Shown: positions 45,693 to 53,864, numbered from the stretch's first letter. The stretch is DNA of 64,000 bases from Bacteroidota bacterium (GCA_020160935.1 JAIUPL010000011.1:62001-126000); one strand, 5' to 3'. Made by a program: numbers and translations. The notes: generated by a model from the letters alone, not told the origin.

Positions 45693-45768
45693 TGGAGGAA
45701 AAGCAAAGACTGTTCTTTTTTTCACCATCCAATCCGTGTAAATCCGTTTATTCCGTGCAATCCGTGTT
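45652..45768. repeat. ACACGGATT palindrome ending at the hscA stop
   Basis: The arms 45652-45695 and 45725-45768 (44 bp each, few mismatches) enclose a 29-nt loop with TGTTCTTT, like the loop of the element upstream of etfA's stop. The right arm ends in the TAA of hscA, so in the hscA sense the message reads TAAACACGGATTGCACGG. Only this third 42-bp unit has a complementary partner. Confidence 0.92.
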
Positions 45769-47627
45769 TATATTTTTTTCCCTGCCATTGCCGACTGAAT
45801 ATTAATATCCAGCGCCCGGTGTGCCAGCGGCGTGGTGTAGGTATTCAGCGTTTCAATGGCGCGGTGAATAACGTCCTTGTCGTCGGATTTGGTGGCAGCC
45901 TCCAGTTCGTTTAACAAAGCGTTTGTATGGCTTTTTTCTTCTTCCGTTAAAATGGCGTGGTTTTGCTGGAGGAATTTGCGGCCCGACAGCAGCATATTAT
46001 TGGCTTCGTTGCGCGCTTCCAGCAGGCCCCGGGCTTGCATGTCCGACTGCGCATGCTGAATACTGTCGAGCAGCATCATGGCCATCTCTTCTTCTGAAAT
46101 GCCGTAAGTAGGTTTTATTTCCACCTGTGTTTCCAGGTTGCTGCGCAGTTCGCGGGCCCGCACGGTTAGGATACCATCGGCATTTATGATGAACTGGATG
46201 TCGATTTTCGGCAGCCCGGCCGGCATGGGAGGGATGTCACGCAGGATAAACTCGCCAAGTTTGCGGTTGTGTTCCACCAGGTCGCGTTCGCCCTGGAACA
46301 CGCTGATTTTCAGGTTTTTCTGTCCGTCGATGCTGGTGGTGTACTGACGCCCGGCTTTGGACGGGATTTTGGAGTTGCGCGGTATGATCACGTCCATCAG
46401 TCCGCCGACCGTTTCGATGCCAAGCGACAAGGGTGTCACGTCGAGCAGCAGCAGTTCTTTTTGGTTGCCAGCCAGAATATCGGCCTGGATGGCAGCGCCA
46501 AGCGCCACCACTTCATCGGGATTGAGGCTGTCGAACACAGGTTTTCCGAAGAAAGCCGACACGGTATTTTTCACACAAGGCATGCGCGTGCTGCCGCCCA
46601 CCATGATGATATGGTCGATCTGTTCGGGGTGGAGGCCGGCATCGCGCAGGGCGTTGTTGCAGCAGGCCATGGTGCGCTCGATCAGCGGCTCTACCAGTCG
46701 TTCGAAGCGGCTTTTGGTGATGGCAACTTTCCGGCCCTGGAGTTCGGCATCAAATTCATCTGCGCCGGACAGGTGTTTTTTGGCGGCTTCTGCCAAGAGG
46801 CGAATTTCCTGTCCGAGTTCCTTGTTGTCGTTGAGTTCCTGGGTGGTAATGCCCAATTCTTGCTGCCAGAGGTGCACAATGGCGCGGTCGAAGTCGTCGC
46901 CCCCCAGAAACGTATCGCCATTGGTAGACAGCACTTCAAAAATGCCATTTTCGATGCGTAGAATGGAAATATCGAAGGTGCCGCCACCGAGGTCGTACAC
47001 GGCCACGGTGCCCGGCGGCGCATCGGCGCCCTGGCCGAGTCCGTAAGCAAGGGCTGCGGCAGTGGGTTCATTTACAATGCGCAGTACGTCGAGTCCGGCG
47101 AGTTTGCCGGCATCGCGGGTGGCTTGCCGCTGGGTGTCGTTGAAATAGGCGGGCACAGTGATCACGGCCTTGCTGATCGTGGACTGCAAATTTTGCTCTA
47201 TCCGCACTTTCAGTTCGCGCAGGATGTGGGCGCTGAGTTCGACGGGGGTGTAAAAACGATCCTTTACCCGAATTTTTACCAGCGAGTCGGTATCGTCATC
47301 GATGATCTGGTAGCCGTAAAAACTTTCGGTGCCGTGCACGTCTTTGAACGACTTGCCCATGAGGCGTTTGACGGAGTAAATGGTATTGGACGGGTCGGTA
47401 ACGAGGAAGCGTTTGGCTTCGTCACCGACCGTAATTTGTTCATTTTCACTAAAATGCACCACGGAAGGTACCAACGTGCTTTTTCCATCGGCGCCGGATA
47501 CGCACACTGGTTGCCCGTTATTCATATATGCCACCAGGCTGTTGGTGGTACCCAGATCGATGCCCACGATGGTTTCGCGGTTGGATTCCACCGTGCCGTC
47601 TTTCAGATTTATTGCGAATGTTGCCAT
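45768..47627 (-). CDS. hscA: Hsp70-family chaperone HscA
   Basis: A 619-residue Hsp70. Nucleotide-binding domain (about 20-390): GIDLGTTNSLVAY, VYDLGGGTFDISIL, IIMVGGSTRMP; substrate-binding domain about 395-550. NPDEVVALGAAIQADILAGNQ and the overall length of about 620 fit HscA, the chaperone that helps IscU deliver Fe-S clusters, rather than DnaK of about 640 residues with its long acidic tail. No isc or hscB genes are nearby, so it stands apart from its usual cluster. Plain DnaK is the alternative. Both gene ends adjoin palindromes of two different families. Confidence 0.88.
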   Translation of the reverse strand: MATFAINLKDGTVESNRETIVGIDLGTTNSLVAYMNNGQPVCVSGADGKSTLVPSVVHFSENEQITVGDEAKRFLVTDPSNTIYSVKRLMGKSFKDVHGTESFYGYQIIDDDTDSLVKIRVKDRFYTPVELSAHILRELKVRIEQNLQSTISKAVITVPAYFNDTQRQATRDAGKLAGLDVLRIVNEPTAAALAYGLGQGADAPPGTVAVYDLGGGTFDISILRIENGIFEVLSTNGDTFLGGDDFDRAIVHLWQQELGITTQELNDNKELGQEIRLLAEAAKKHLSGADEFDAELQGRKVAITKSRFERLVEPLIERTMACCNNALRDAGLHPEQIDHIIMVGGSTRMPCVKNTVSAFFGKPVFDSLNPDEVVALGAAIQADILAGNQKELLLLDVTPLSLGIETVGGLMDVIIPRNSKIPSKAGRQYTTSIDGQKNLKISVFQGERDLVEHNRKLGEFILRDIPPMPAGLPKIDIQFIINADGILTVRARELRSNLETQVEIKPTYGISEEEMAMMLLDSIQHAQSDMQARGLLEARNEANNMLLSGRKFLQQNHAILTEEEKSHTNALLNELEAATKSDDKDVIHRAIETLNTYTTPLAHRALDINIQSAMAGKKI

Positions 47628-47640
47628 GGGAGAGAGGAGA

Positions 47641-47794
47641 GAAGTGAGGAAAGAGTTATGAGTTAGGGAGTTATGAGTTATGAGTTATACACACATTGCT
47701 ATTGGCTTTTTCATTAGAGTGGCCGAAAGCAATGTGTGTATAACTCATAACTCATAACTCATAACTCCCTAACTCATAACTCTTTCCTAACTTC
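47641..47794. repeat. GAGTTAT palindromic element, copy 3
   Basis: The arms 47641-47706 (66 bases) and 47722-47794 (73 bases) are nearly identical except that the right arm has exactly one extra GAGTTAT unit. The loop is 15 nt, TTTTTCATTAGAGTG. The apical stem is ACACACATTGCTATTGGC / GCCGAAAGCAATGTGTGT. On the plus strand it is followed by TTTTTTT. Unlike copies 1 and 2 it lies between divergent genes (hscA and the queuosine transporter), upstream of both. Confidence 0.95.
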
Positions 47795-47898
47795 TTTTTT
47801 TGCCGCGAAGGTAATAAACATCTCCCCTAAACCCTGCCGGCCCTGTACTTGTTCATTTCCCGATTTATTCCAACCTTGCACGGCTAAACGAAACCTTC

Positions 47899-48702
47899 AT
47901 GCAGTATCAATTTGATTCCAAGCCCAATCGCCTCTGGATATTCCTGGCAGGTATTTTCCTGACCAATGCCATCGTCGCCGAATTCATGGGCGTCAAACTT
48001 TTTTCCCTGGAAAAAACACTCGGATTCCAGCCGGTCAACTGGTCGATCATGGGCCAGAGCGGCCTGGCGTTTACCCTTTCGGCAGGCGTGTTGTTGTGGC
48101 CGATTGTGTTTGTCATGACCGATATTATCAACGAATACTTTGGCCGCCGGGGCATTCGCCTGCTTTCTTACATGACGGCCGGACTGATCGCCTACGGGTT
48201 TTTGATGCTTTATTTTGCTATTGGACTGGAGCCGGCCGATTTCTGGCGCACCGCCCACATCAAACCCGGCATGGCGCCCGAAGCACAGGAAGCCTTGCGC
48301 GCACAGGTGGGAGATTATAACACGGCCTTTTCTGTCGTGTTTGGGCAAAGTTTGTGGATCATCGTCGGGTCGCTGGTAGCCTTTCTCGTAGCGCAAGTAG
48401 TGGATGTGGATATTTTTCACCGCATCAAAAATGTGACGGGCGAAAACCGTATTTGGCTGCGCTCTACCGGCAGCAGCCTGGTGTCGCAATTTTTGGACAG
48501 TTTTGTGGTCGTTTTTATCGCTTTATACATCGGACAGCAATTGCCGTTTTTGCAGGTACTGGCCATTTCCATTATGAGTTACATTTACAAAGCCATTATG
48601 GCGGTGGTGCTGACGCCTGTAATTTACCTCGTTCACGGTGCGATAGAGCGCTATCTAGGCCATGAACTGGCTGCTGAAATGAAGCGCGAAGCACAGCGTT
48701 GA
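47899..48702 (+). CDS. Queuosine precursor transporter (YhhQ/VUT family)
   Basis: A 267-residue inner-membrane protein with about six to seven helices. Family hallmarks: ANAIVAEFMGVKLFSL-like TNAIVAEFMGVKLF, WPIVFVMTDIINEYFGRRG, RSTGSSLVSQFLDSFVVVFIAL, and AISIMSYIYKAIMAVVLTPVIYLVH. It imports queuosine precursors (preQ0/preQ1) for tRNA modification. No preQ1 riboswitch is recognisable in the ~100-base leader. It lies next to hscA divergently, with the palindrome between them. Confidence 0.93.
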   Translation: MQYQFDSKPNRLWIFLAGIFLTNAIVAEFMGVKLFSLEKTLGFQPVNWSIMGQSGLAFTLSAGVLLWPIVFVMTDIINEYFGRRGIRLLSYMTAGLIAYGFLMLYFAIGLEPADFWRTAHIKPGMAPEAQEALRAQVGDYNTAFSVVFGQSLWIIVGSLVAFLVAQVVDVDIFHRIKNVTGENRIWLRSTGSSLVSQFLDSFVVVFIALYIGQQLPFLQVLAISIMSYIYKAIMAVVLTPVIYLVHGAIERYLGHELAAEMKREAQR

Positions 48703-48810
48703 TTGGGAGAATTGTCCGCTGGCTTTCAAAAAACGCCGGACACGCTCTACCATAAATCGGTTATTGGCATTGCTTTTGATTTGTCGTTCCCAACATTAAT
48801 CAAAGTCGCA

Positions 48811-50286
48811 ATGAGAAAACTTCCTGTACTAACCGTACTGGCGCTATGCCTATGCCTTCAGGCAGCATCCGCCCAAAACCGAGAATTTCCGAATGCCATT
48901 CAAGCGAAACTGAACCTTACTGATTACGGCCTTTTAAATGAAGACGGGCTCAAAATCAGCCAGGGATTCGAACTGGGTTATTCTCGCAACATCGCTCCAT
49001 TCCTCAATGTCGGTTTGCCGTTCAAATTGGGTTTGGCCAAACTACCCGGCACCACCGGGAATACCGTTACCACCAGCCTCGACCTGGTATTTCGCCTGGA
49101 AAACCTCCGGGATGGAGCCAAAGTTATACCTTATGCCTTCGGCGGCGCCGGTTATGCGCTGGCTGATTTCAAAGATGGCCACGTGCAATTTCCATTCGGC
49201 GCAGGTCTGAATTTCCGGGCCTCCAAATACGCTTTCGTTAATTTACAATTCGAATATAGAAAAGCGCAAACCGATAATCGTGACAACCTTCAATTGGGAC
49301 TGGGCTATCATTACCTGCTTCACAAATCTGACCCCAAACCAATGGTACCCGCAGACACCGATAAAGACGGCGTAGCGGACAACATCGACAAGTGTCCCAC
49401 CGTACCTGGCCCGGCTACTGCTTTCGGCTGCCCCGATCGCGACAACGACGGATTGGCCGATACACAAGACAACTGCCCCGATGACGCTGGCCCGATTGCG
49501 ACCAAAGGCTGCCCCGACTATGACAACGACGGTTTTGCCGACCAGGTTGACCAGTGCCCCAACGATCCGGGAACCCTGGATGGCTGCCCGGACTCGGACG
49601 GCGACGGCGTGGCGGATAAAATGGACCGCTGCCCGACGGAAGCAGGCCCTGCCAGCAACGGTGGCTGCCCACAAATGGCCGATGCAGATGGCGATGGTAT
49701 TCCTGATAAAGACGATGAATGCCCCACGCAGGCGGGTACGCTCAATGGTTGCCCTGATGGAGACAATGACGGTATTGCCGACAACCTCGACAATTGCCCC
49801 ACCGAGCCTGGATTGCCCAAAAACAACGGCTGCCCCGACACCGATGGCGATGGTATGGTGGACAACCTTGACAAGTGTCCCGACCAGCCCGGTCCGGTCT
49901 CCAATTTCGGATGCCCCGAAGTGAAAAAAGAAGTAAAGGAACGCCTCGAATTCGCTACCAAAGCCGTTCAGTTTGAAACGGGTAAAAATGCTCTCAAACA
50001 GGAATCTTATCCGATTCTGGATGAAATCGTGGCTATTTTGCGCGAATATCCGGCTTATTCACTGGCCATCACCGGCCATACCGATGACATTGGCCCCAGC
50101 GATCGCAACCTGCAACTTTCGATGGATCGTGCCAAAGCATGTATGGATTACCTGGTGTTCCGGGGCATCGATTCAGCGCGCCTGCACGCTACCGGCTTTG
50201 GGGAGGAAAAGCCGATTGCGACCAATCGCACGGCAGAAGGCCGGGAACTGAACCGGCGCGTGGAGTTTGAGATGAAAATAAAATAA
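48811..50286 (+). CDS. OmpA-family protein with TSP3 calcium repeats
   Basis: A 491-residue outer-membrane protein starting at MRKLPVLTVLALCLCLQAAS (48811), a signal peptide. Residues about 22-170 are an 8-stranded-barrel-like domain (FELGYSRNIAPFLNVGLPFKL, VPYAFGGAGYALADF-like). Seven or so thrombospondin type 3 repeats follow (DTDKDGVADNIDKCP, DSDGDGVADKMDRCP) and would bind calcium. The C-terminal OmpA domain (about 385-491, LAITGHTDDIGPSDRNLQLSMDRA, ELNRRVEFEMKIK) binds peptidoglycan. It links the outer membrane to the wall. A palindrome of ACACGGATT type follows the stop by about a dozen bases. Confidence 0.93.
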   Translation: MRKLPVLTVLALCLCLQAASAQNREFPNAIQAKLNLTDYGLLNEDGLKISQGFELGYSRNIAPFLNVGLPFKLGLAKLPGTTGNTVTTSLDLVFRLENLRDGAKVIPYAFGGAGYALADFKDGHVQFPFGAGLNFRASKYAFVNLQFEYRKAQTDNRDNLQLGLGYHYLLHKSDPKPMVPADTDKDGVADNIDKCPTVPGPATAFGCPDRDNDGLADTQDNCPDDAGPIATKGCPDYDNDGFADQVDQCPNDPGTLDGCPDSDGDGVADKMDRCPTEAGPASNGGCPQMADADGDGIPDKDDECPTQAGTLNGCPDGDNDGIADNLDNCPTEPGLPKNNGCPDTDGDGMVDNLDKCPDQPGPVSNFGCPEVKKEVKERLEFATKAVQFETGKNALKQESYPILDEIVAILREYPAYSLAITGHTDDIGPSDRNLQLSMDRAKACMDYLVFRGIDSARLHATGFGEEKPIATNRTAEGRELNRRVEFEMKIK

Positions 50287-50293
50287 AACACTG

Positions 50294-50582
50294 CAACACG
50301 GATTGCGCGGATAGAGACGGATTTGAAACACGGATTACACAGAAAGAGACAGATTTTCACGGATTGGATGGAGGGGTAAGGGTTGATTTTTACGGATGGG
50401 ATTGCAATGGATGATGTGTCTGTTGCAATCCTTTCTATTTGTTGATATAGCCTGCCTGCCCTAAAATTCGTAAAAATCAACCCTTATTCCTCCAACCAAT
50501 CTGTGAAAATCCGTCTCTATCTGTGTAATCCGTGTTCCCCAATCTGTGAAAATCCGTCTCTTTCTGTGTAATCCGTGTTTCA
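50294..50582. repeat. ACACGGATT palindrome after the TSP3-OmpA gene
   Basis: Beginning eight bases past the stop with AACACGGATTGCGCGGAT, units continue to the main arms 50325-50396 and 50467-50538: 72 bases each, about 64 matches, no gaps. The 70-nt loop has an inner hairpin GATTGCAA / TTGCAATC. A second copy of the outer unit follows at 50540-50582. With the bases up to 50668 it fills a 382-base gap before the Nudix gene. Confidence 0.9.
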
Positions 50583-50594
50583 ACTTTTTCCCTC

Positions 50595-50602
50595 TATTTT
50601 TG
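50595..50602 (+). promoter_or_regulatory. Promoter element TATTTTTG for Nudix gene
   Basis: TATTTTTG fits TAnnTTTG and lies just beyond the palindrome, 66 bases before the Nudix ATG. The leader contains GACTGTT repeats (50630-50660). No clear -33 box is seen. Confidence 0.4.
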
Positions 50603-50668
50603 TCTCCTGCTAAGCATCAACTTCCGACCGACTGTTGACTTTCGACTGTTGACTGTTGACTATTTTCC

Positions 50669-51307
50669 ATGGATTACTCCCGCATTGAATTATTAAAAAC
50701 CCGATTGACCCGACCTCTGCCGGGCCGGGAAGCCCAGTACCGTATGGCCAGTATCCGCCGTTTGGAAGAATTGGGGTTTAACCCCGTTCCTCCGGATGAT
50801 GCACGTATTGCATGTGTGCTCAATTTGCTTTCCTGGCAAGAGGACGGCTGGCATACGCTTCTCATTCAACGCACACAAAACCCCCACGATCGGCATAGCG
50901 GACAAGTGAGTTTTCCGGGCGGGCGGTATGAGGAAAATGATGGTGAACTGGAAAATGTCGCCTTGCGAGAAACCTTCGAAGAAGTTGGTATTCCGCCTGA
51001 TCAAATCGAAATCCTGGGCCGACTGACGGAATTGTACATTCCCGTAAGCAACCACGTGGTGCATCCTTTTGTCGGCTTGCTAAAAAATCCGGTCGATCTG
51101 AAACCTCAATGGAGCGAAGTGGAATCCGTTCTGCATCCGCCTATCGAATCGCTCCGGAAACCGGAAAGCCGCAAAACAACTACCCTGACGCTTTCCAATG
51201 GCATCACCCTGAAAGACGTGCCCTATTTTGATGTGGATGGAAAAATTGTGTGGGGCGCTACAGCGATGATATTGAGCGAGTTTTTGGAGGTGTGGAGTAG
51301 TTATTAA
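50669..51307 (+). CDS. Nudix hydrolase, CoA pyrophosphatase type
   Basis: A 212-residue cytoplasmic hydrolase. The Nudix box is complete: GGRYEENDGELENVALRETFEEVGI (G-x5-E-x7-R-E-x2-E-E-x-G, about residues 88-113). The CoA-type signature upstream (LLIQRTQNPHDRHSGQVSFPGG) matches CoA pyrophosphatases (NudL/YeaB), which split CoA or acyl-CoA into phosphopantetheine and 3',5'-ADP. Length is usual. The last codons (S-S-Y) and the TAA lie within the start of a TTATTAAG-type repeat. Confidence 0.92.
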   Translation: MDYSRIELLKTRLTRPLPGREAQYRMASIRRLEELGFNPVPPDDARIACVLNLLSWQEDGWHTLLIQRTQNPHDRHSGQVSFPGGRYEENDGELENVALRETFEEVGIPPDQIEILGRLTELYIPVSNHVVHPFVGLLKNPVDLKPQWSEVESVLHPPIESLRKPESRKTTTLTLSNGITLKDVPYFDVDGKIVWGATAMILSEFLEVWSSY

Positions 51308-51451
51308 GTTATTGGTTATTAAGTTATTTGGGGTGGTAGTGGGCCATTTTCACAAATAACTGGCTACACTATATAGGAAGCAAAATATTGTGAAAATGGT
51401 CCACTACCACCCCAATAACTTAATAACTAATAACTTAATAACCAATAACTA
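51298..51451. repeat. GTTATTA palindrome from stop to stop
   Basis: The arms 51298-51355 and 51388-51451 are built of GTTATTA/GTTATTG units plus a unique apical stem GGGGTGGTAGTGGGCCATTTTCACAA-type segment (with one G/A difference), around a 32-nt loop. The left arm begins before the TAA of the Nudix gene, and the right arm ends in the TAG of the convergent ABC permease gene. Confidence 0.93.
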
Positions 51452-52588
51452 AACCCGCTTCCGATACGTCCACACCGCCAGCCCATTCACGCCCACCGCA
51501 TATGCCAGTACGGTAAAGAAGTTCTGCTGAATATCCTGAAAACCGGCGCCTTTGAGCAGTACAAGACGCATAAATGATACGAAATAGGCAATAGGATTGA
51601 TCACATTGACCTTTTGAGCCCACTGAGGCATACTTTCTACTGGCGTAAACAAGCCGCACATCAGCAGGAAAATCAAAATAAAAAACCAGGCCGTAAACAT
51701 GGCTTGCTGCTGCGAATCGGCAAAATTGGAAATCAGAAAACCCAGGCCCAGCATGCAGGGCGTAAATACTGCGGTGTAGCCAAACACCAGCCACAGACTG
51801 CCCAGCATGGGAATGTCAAAAACCAGTTTTCCAACGGTAAGCCCAACAGTCATCATCACCAGCGAAAGCAACCAGAATGGGAGCAGTTTGCCCAGAATAA
51901 ACTGCCATTTCTGCACGGGCGTTACGTTCAGTTGCTCGATGGTACCCAGTTCGCGCTCGCGAACGATGTTCAGGGCCGTGAGAAAGCAGATAATCAGCGC
52001 CACAATTTCCCCTAGAATACCCGGCACCATAAAAGTTTTGTAGTCGAGCCGGGGATTGTACCAGTTGGAATATTCAATTTGAACAGTACGGGGTGCGGCG
52101 GGCGGGGCGGCGCCGGCTTCGGTGGAGGCCAGGCGGGGCGCCCACGTTTCGGCAAATTCGCGGTTGAAGTTGCGGATGATGTTTTGTGCATAGCCCATTC
52201 CGAGTCCTGCTTTGGTGGCGTTGATGGCATTAGCAGTAAGCGATACGCCTGCATTACCTTCCCGTACGAGGGTACGCTCGAAATGCGGCGGAATTTCCAG
52301 AATCAGATCCGTTTCATCATTCGACATCAGGGCATCGGCTTCCGAAGTAGCTGCCACTTGCCGGGTTTTAAAATAACCGGAGGCATTGAAACGGGCTGCG
52401 AGTTGTCGGCTGGAAGTGGACAAATCGGCATCCACTACAGCCAGGTTCAGGTTTTTTATTTCATAGTTGGCTGCAAAAGACAACAGCAATGTCTGAAATA
52501 CCGGCATCACCAGCAGCAGCGGCAACATCGTTTTATTGCGGAAAATCTGCAGAAATTCCTTTTGTATGAGGAAAAAAACAATACGCAT
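51449..52588 (-). CDS. ABC-2 type transporter permease
   Basis: A 379-residue inner-membrane permease of the YhhJ/YbhR-like type. An N-terminal helix (LLLVMPVFQTLLLSFAANY) is followed by a large external domain (about 50-180). A cluster of helices follows (GEIVALIICFLTALNIVRERELGTIEQLNVTPV, containing the coupling-helix signature ERELGTIEQLNVTP; FTAWFFILIFLLMCGLFTPVESMPQW). It pairs with the similar permease encoded 62 bases upstream, and the two likely form the membrane part of one exporter (drug or lipid efflux in relatives). No ATPase gene is present in the window. Confidence 0.9.
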   Translation of the reverse strand: MRIVFFLIQKEFLQIFRNKTMLPLLLVMPVFQTLLLSFAANYEIKNLNLAVVDADLSTSSRQLAARFNASGYFKTRQVAATSEADALMSNDETDLILEIPPHFERTLVREGNAGVSLTANAINATKAGLGMGYAQNIIRNFNREFAETWAPRLASTEAGAAPPAAPRTVQIEYSNWYNPRLDYKTFMVPGILGEIVALIICFLTALNIVRERELGTIEQLNVTPVQKWQFILGKLLPFWLLSLVMMTVGLTVGKLVFDIPMLGSLWLVFGYTAVFTPCMLGLGFLISNFADSQQQAMFTAWFFILIFLLMCGLFTPVESMPQWAQKVNVINPIAYFVSFMRLVLLKGAGFQDIQQNFFTVLAYAVGVNGLAVWTYRKRV

Positions 52589-52593
52589 TTTTC

Positions 52594-52650
52594 AGAGGTG
52601 AGAGGTGAGAAGCCAGAGGTGAGAAGCGAGAGGTGAGAGGTGAGAAGAGT
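52594..52650 (+). repeat. GAGAGGT tract between the two permeases
   Basis: Seven or so units of GAGAGGT with variants (GAGAAGC, GAGAAGA), purine-rich on the plus strand. It lies between the stop of the upstream permease and the start of the downstream one. This is an exception: in the sense of the preceding gene it is pyrimidine-rich, opposite to the other stop-adjacent tracts. Confidence 0.7.
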
Positions 52651-53763
52651 TTACTCAAGCCTGTCTTTGAAGTTGCGGAGGCTGAGTACCAGAAAAAAGA
52701 GGGCCATTCCGCCCAGAATAAGTGTCTGCTTCCAGATATACGTGAGCCCGACCCCTTTGATCATAATCCCTTTGATAATACTGTTGAACCAGGTAGCCGG
52801 AATAGCACTTCCAATCACTTGCAGCGGAACTGGCATACTTTCCCGTGGAAAAATAAACCCCGACAGCAGCATGGTGGGCATCATCAGGCCCAGTGCCGAG
52901 ATAAACATGGCGGTCATCTGATCCTTTGCTTTCGTACTGATAAAAATACCAAGCGATAAGGCCACAAACATATACAACACACACTCGGCTGCCAGCAAAC
53001 CGATAGAACCTTGTAGGGGCATTCCAAACACGAAAATTCCCAATAGTATGATAATCAATGTGTTAAGTATGGTGAGTGCGAGATAGGGTGCTGTTTTACC
53101 CAGAATAATCTGAATGGGTTTCAGGGGCGAAACCAGCAGCACTTCCATTGTCCCCATTTCCTTTTCGCGGGCAATGGTAATAGAGGTCATCATGGCCGAA
53201 ACCAGCATGAGTATAAGCGTCATCACACCTGGCACGAAATTGAACACGCCTTTTTGCTCCGGATTATAACGCATGCGTGTCTGGATGGCAATCAGCGGCG
53301 CCCCTGCAGAATTGCTTGCTTCCTGCAGCCTGTTTTTCTGAAAATCCAGCACAATCGCATTGGCATATTGAATCAGGGTAGTAGCAGTATTTGGGTCGGA
53401 AGCATCGCCTATCAGTTGAAGTTTTGCTTCGCCACGTGGTATGGATGCCGAGAAATCAGGTGGAAAAACCACCGCCATTTTGATTTTTCCGGCTCTAAAG
53501 GCCGCATCTGCTTCTTCCACCGTGGAAATGGTTCTCTCGACCTGGAAATAATGGCTCGACACGAGTTGATTCGTCAGCGCAATGCTTTCCGTGTCTTTCG
53601 AGGGGTCGAGTATGGCAATTGAAGCATTTTTGATCTCATTCGTCAGCACAAACCCGAAGAGTAATACCTGCGCCACTGGCATCCCGAACAGGATCAGCAG
53701 GGTGCGCCGGTCGCGCAGAATATGCCGGAATTCCTTGATAATGAAGGCAATTAGGCGTTCCAT
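52651..53763 (-). CDS. ABC-2 type transporter permease
   Basis: A 370-residue permease homologous to its downstream neighbour. Helix 1 is near residues 22-42 (LLILFGMPVAQVLLFGFVL). An external domain (about 45-165) is followed by about five helices with the coupling signature REKEMGTMEVLLVSPLKP and the LSGFIFPRESMP segment typical of this family. It is the first gene of the pair. A near-perfect 18-bp palindrome lies 100 bases upstream and could be a regulator site. The expected ATP-binding subunit (YbhF-like) and membrane-fusion protein are missing here. Confidence 0.9.
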   Translation of the reverse strand: MERLIAFIIKEFRHILRDRRTLLILFGMPVAQVLLFGFVLTNEIKNASIAILDPSKDTESIALTNQLVSSHYFQVERTISTVEEADAAFRAGKIKMAVVFPPDFSASIPRGEAKLQLIGDASDPNTATTLIQYANAIVLDFQKNRLQEASNSAGAPLIAIQTRMRYNPEQKGVFNFVPGVMTLILMLVSAMMTSITIAREKEMGTMEVLLVSPLKPIQIILGKTAPYLALTILNTLIIILLGIFVFGMPLQGSIGLLAAECVLYMFVALSLGIFISTKAKDQMTAMFISALGLMMPTMLLSGFIFPRESMPVPLQVIGSAIPATWFNSIIKGIMIKGVGLTYIWKQTLILGGMALFFLVLSLRNFKDRLE

Positions 53764-53864
53764 ACTTGTTATCAGTTATCGGTTATTGGTTATCAGGGTG
53801 GTAAGAGGGCGGTTGTGCGTCCATGTGGCTGCCTGGCAGGGGAAATAAAGAGTTGACAAACTGG

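Noticed and set aside
45501-45914. Frame with 14-residue protein repeats
   Set aside because: The 42-bp direct repeat gives a 14-residue period automatically; the frame runs antisense into hscA.
47800-47898. preQ1 riboswitch ahead of the queuosine-precursor transporter
   Set aside because: I looked for the short stem and A-rich tail of preQ1 classes and found neither.
49243-49961. Antisense frames across the TSP3-OmpA gene
   Set aside because: They are shadows of the Asp/Gly-rich calcium repeats; the plus-strand protein has a complete domain architecture.
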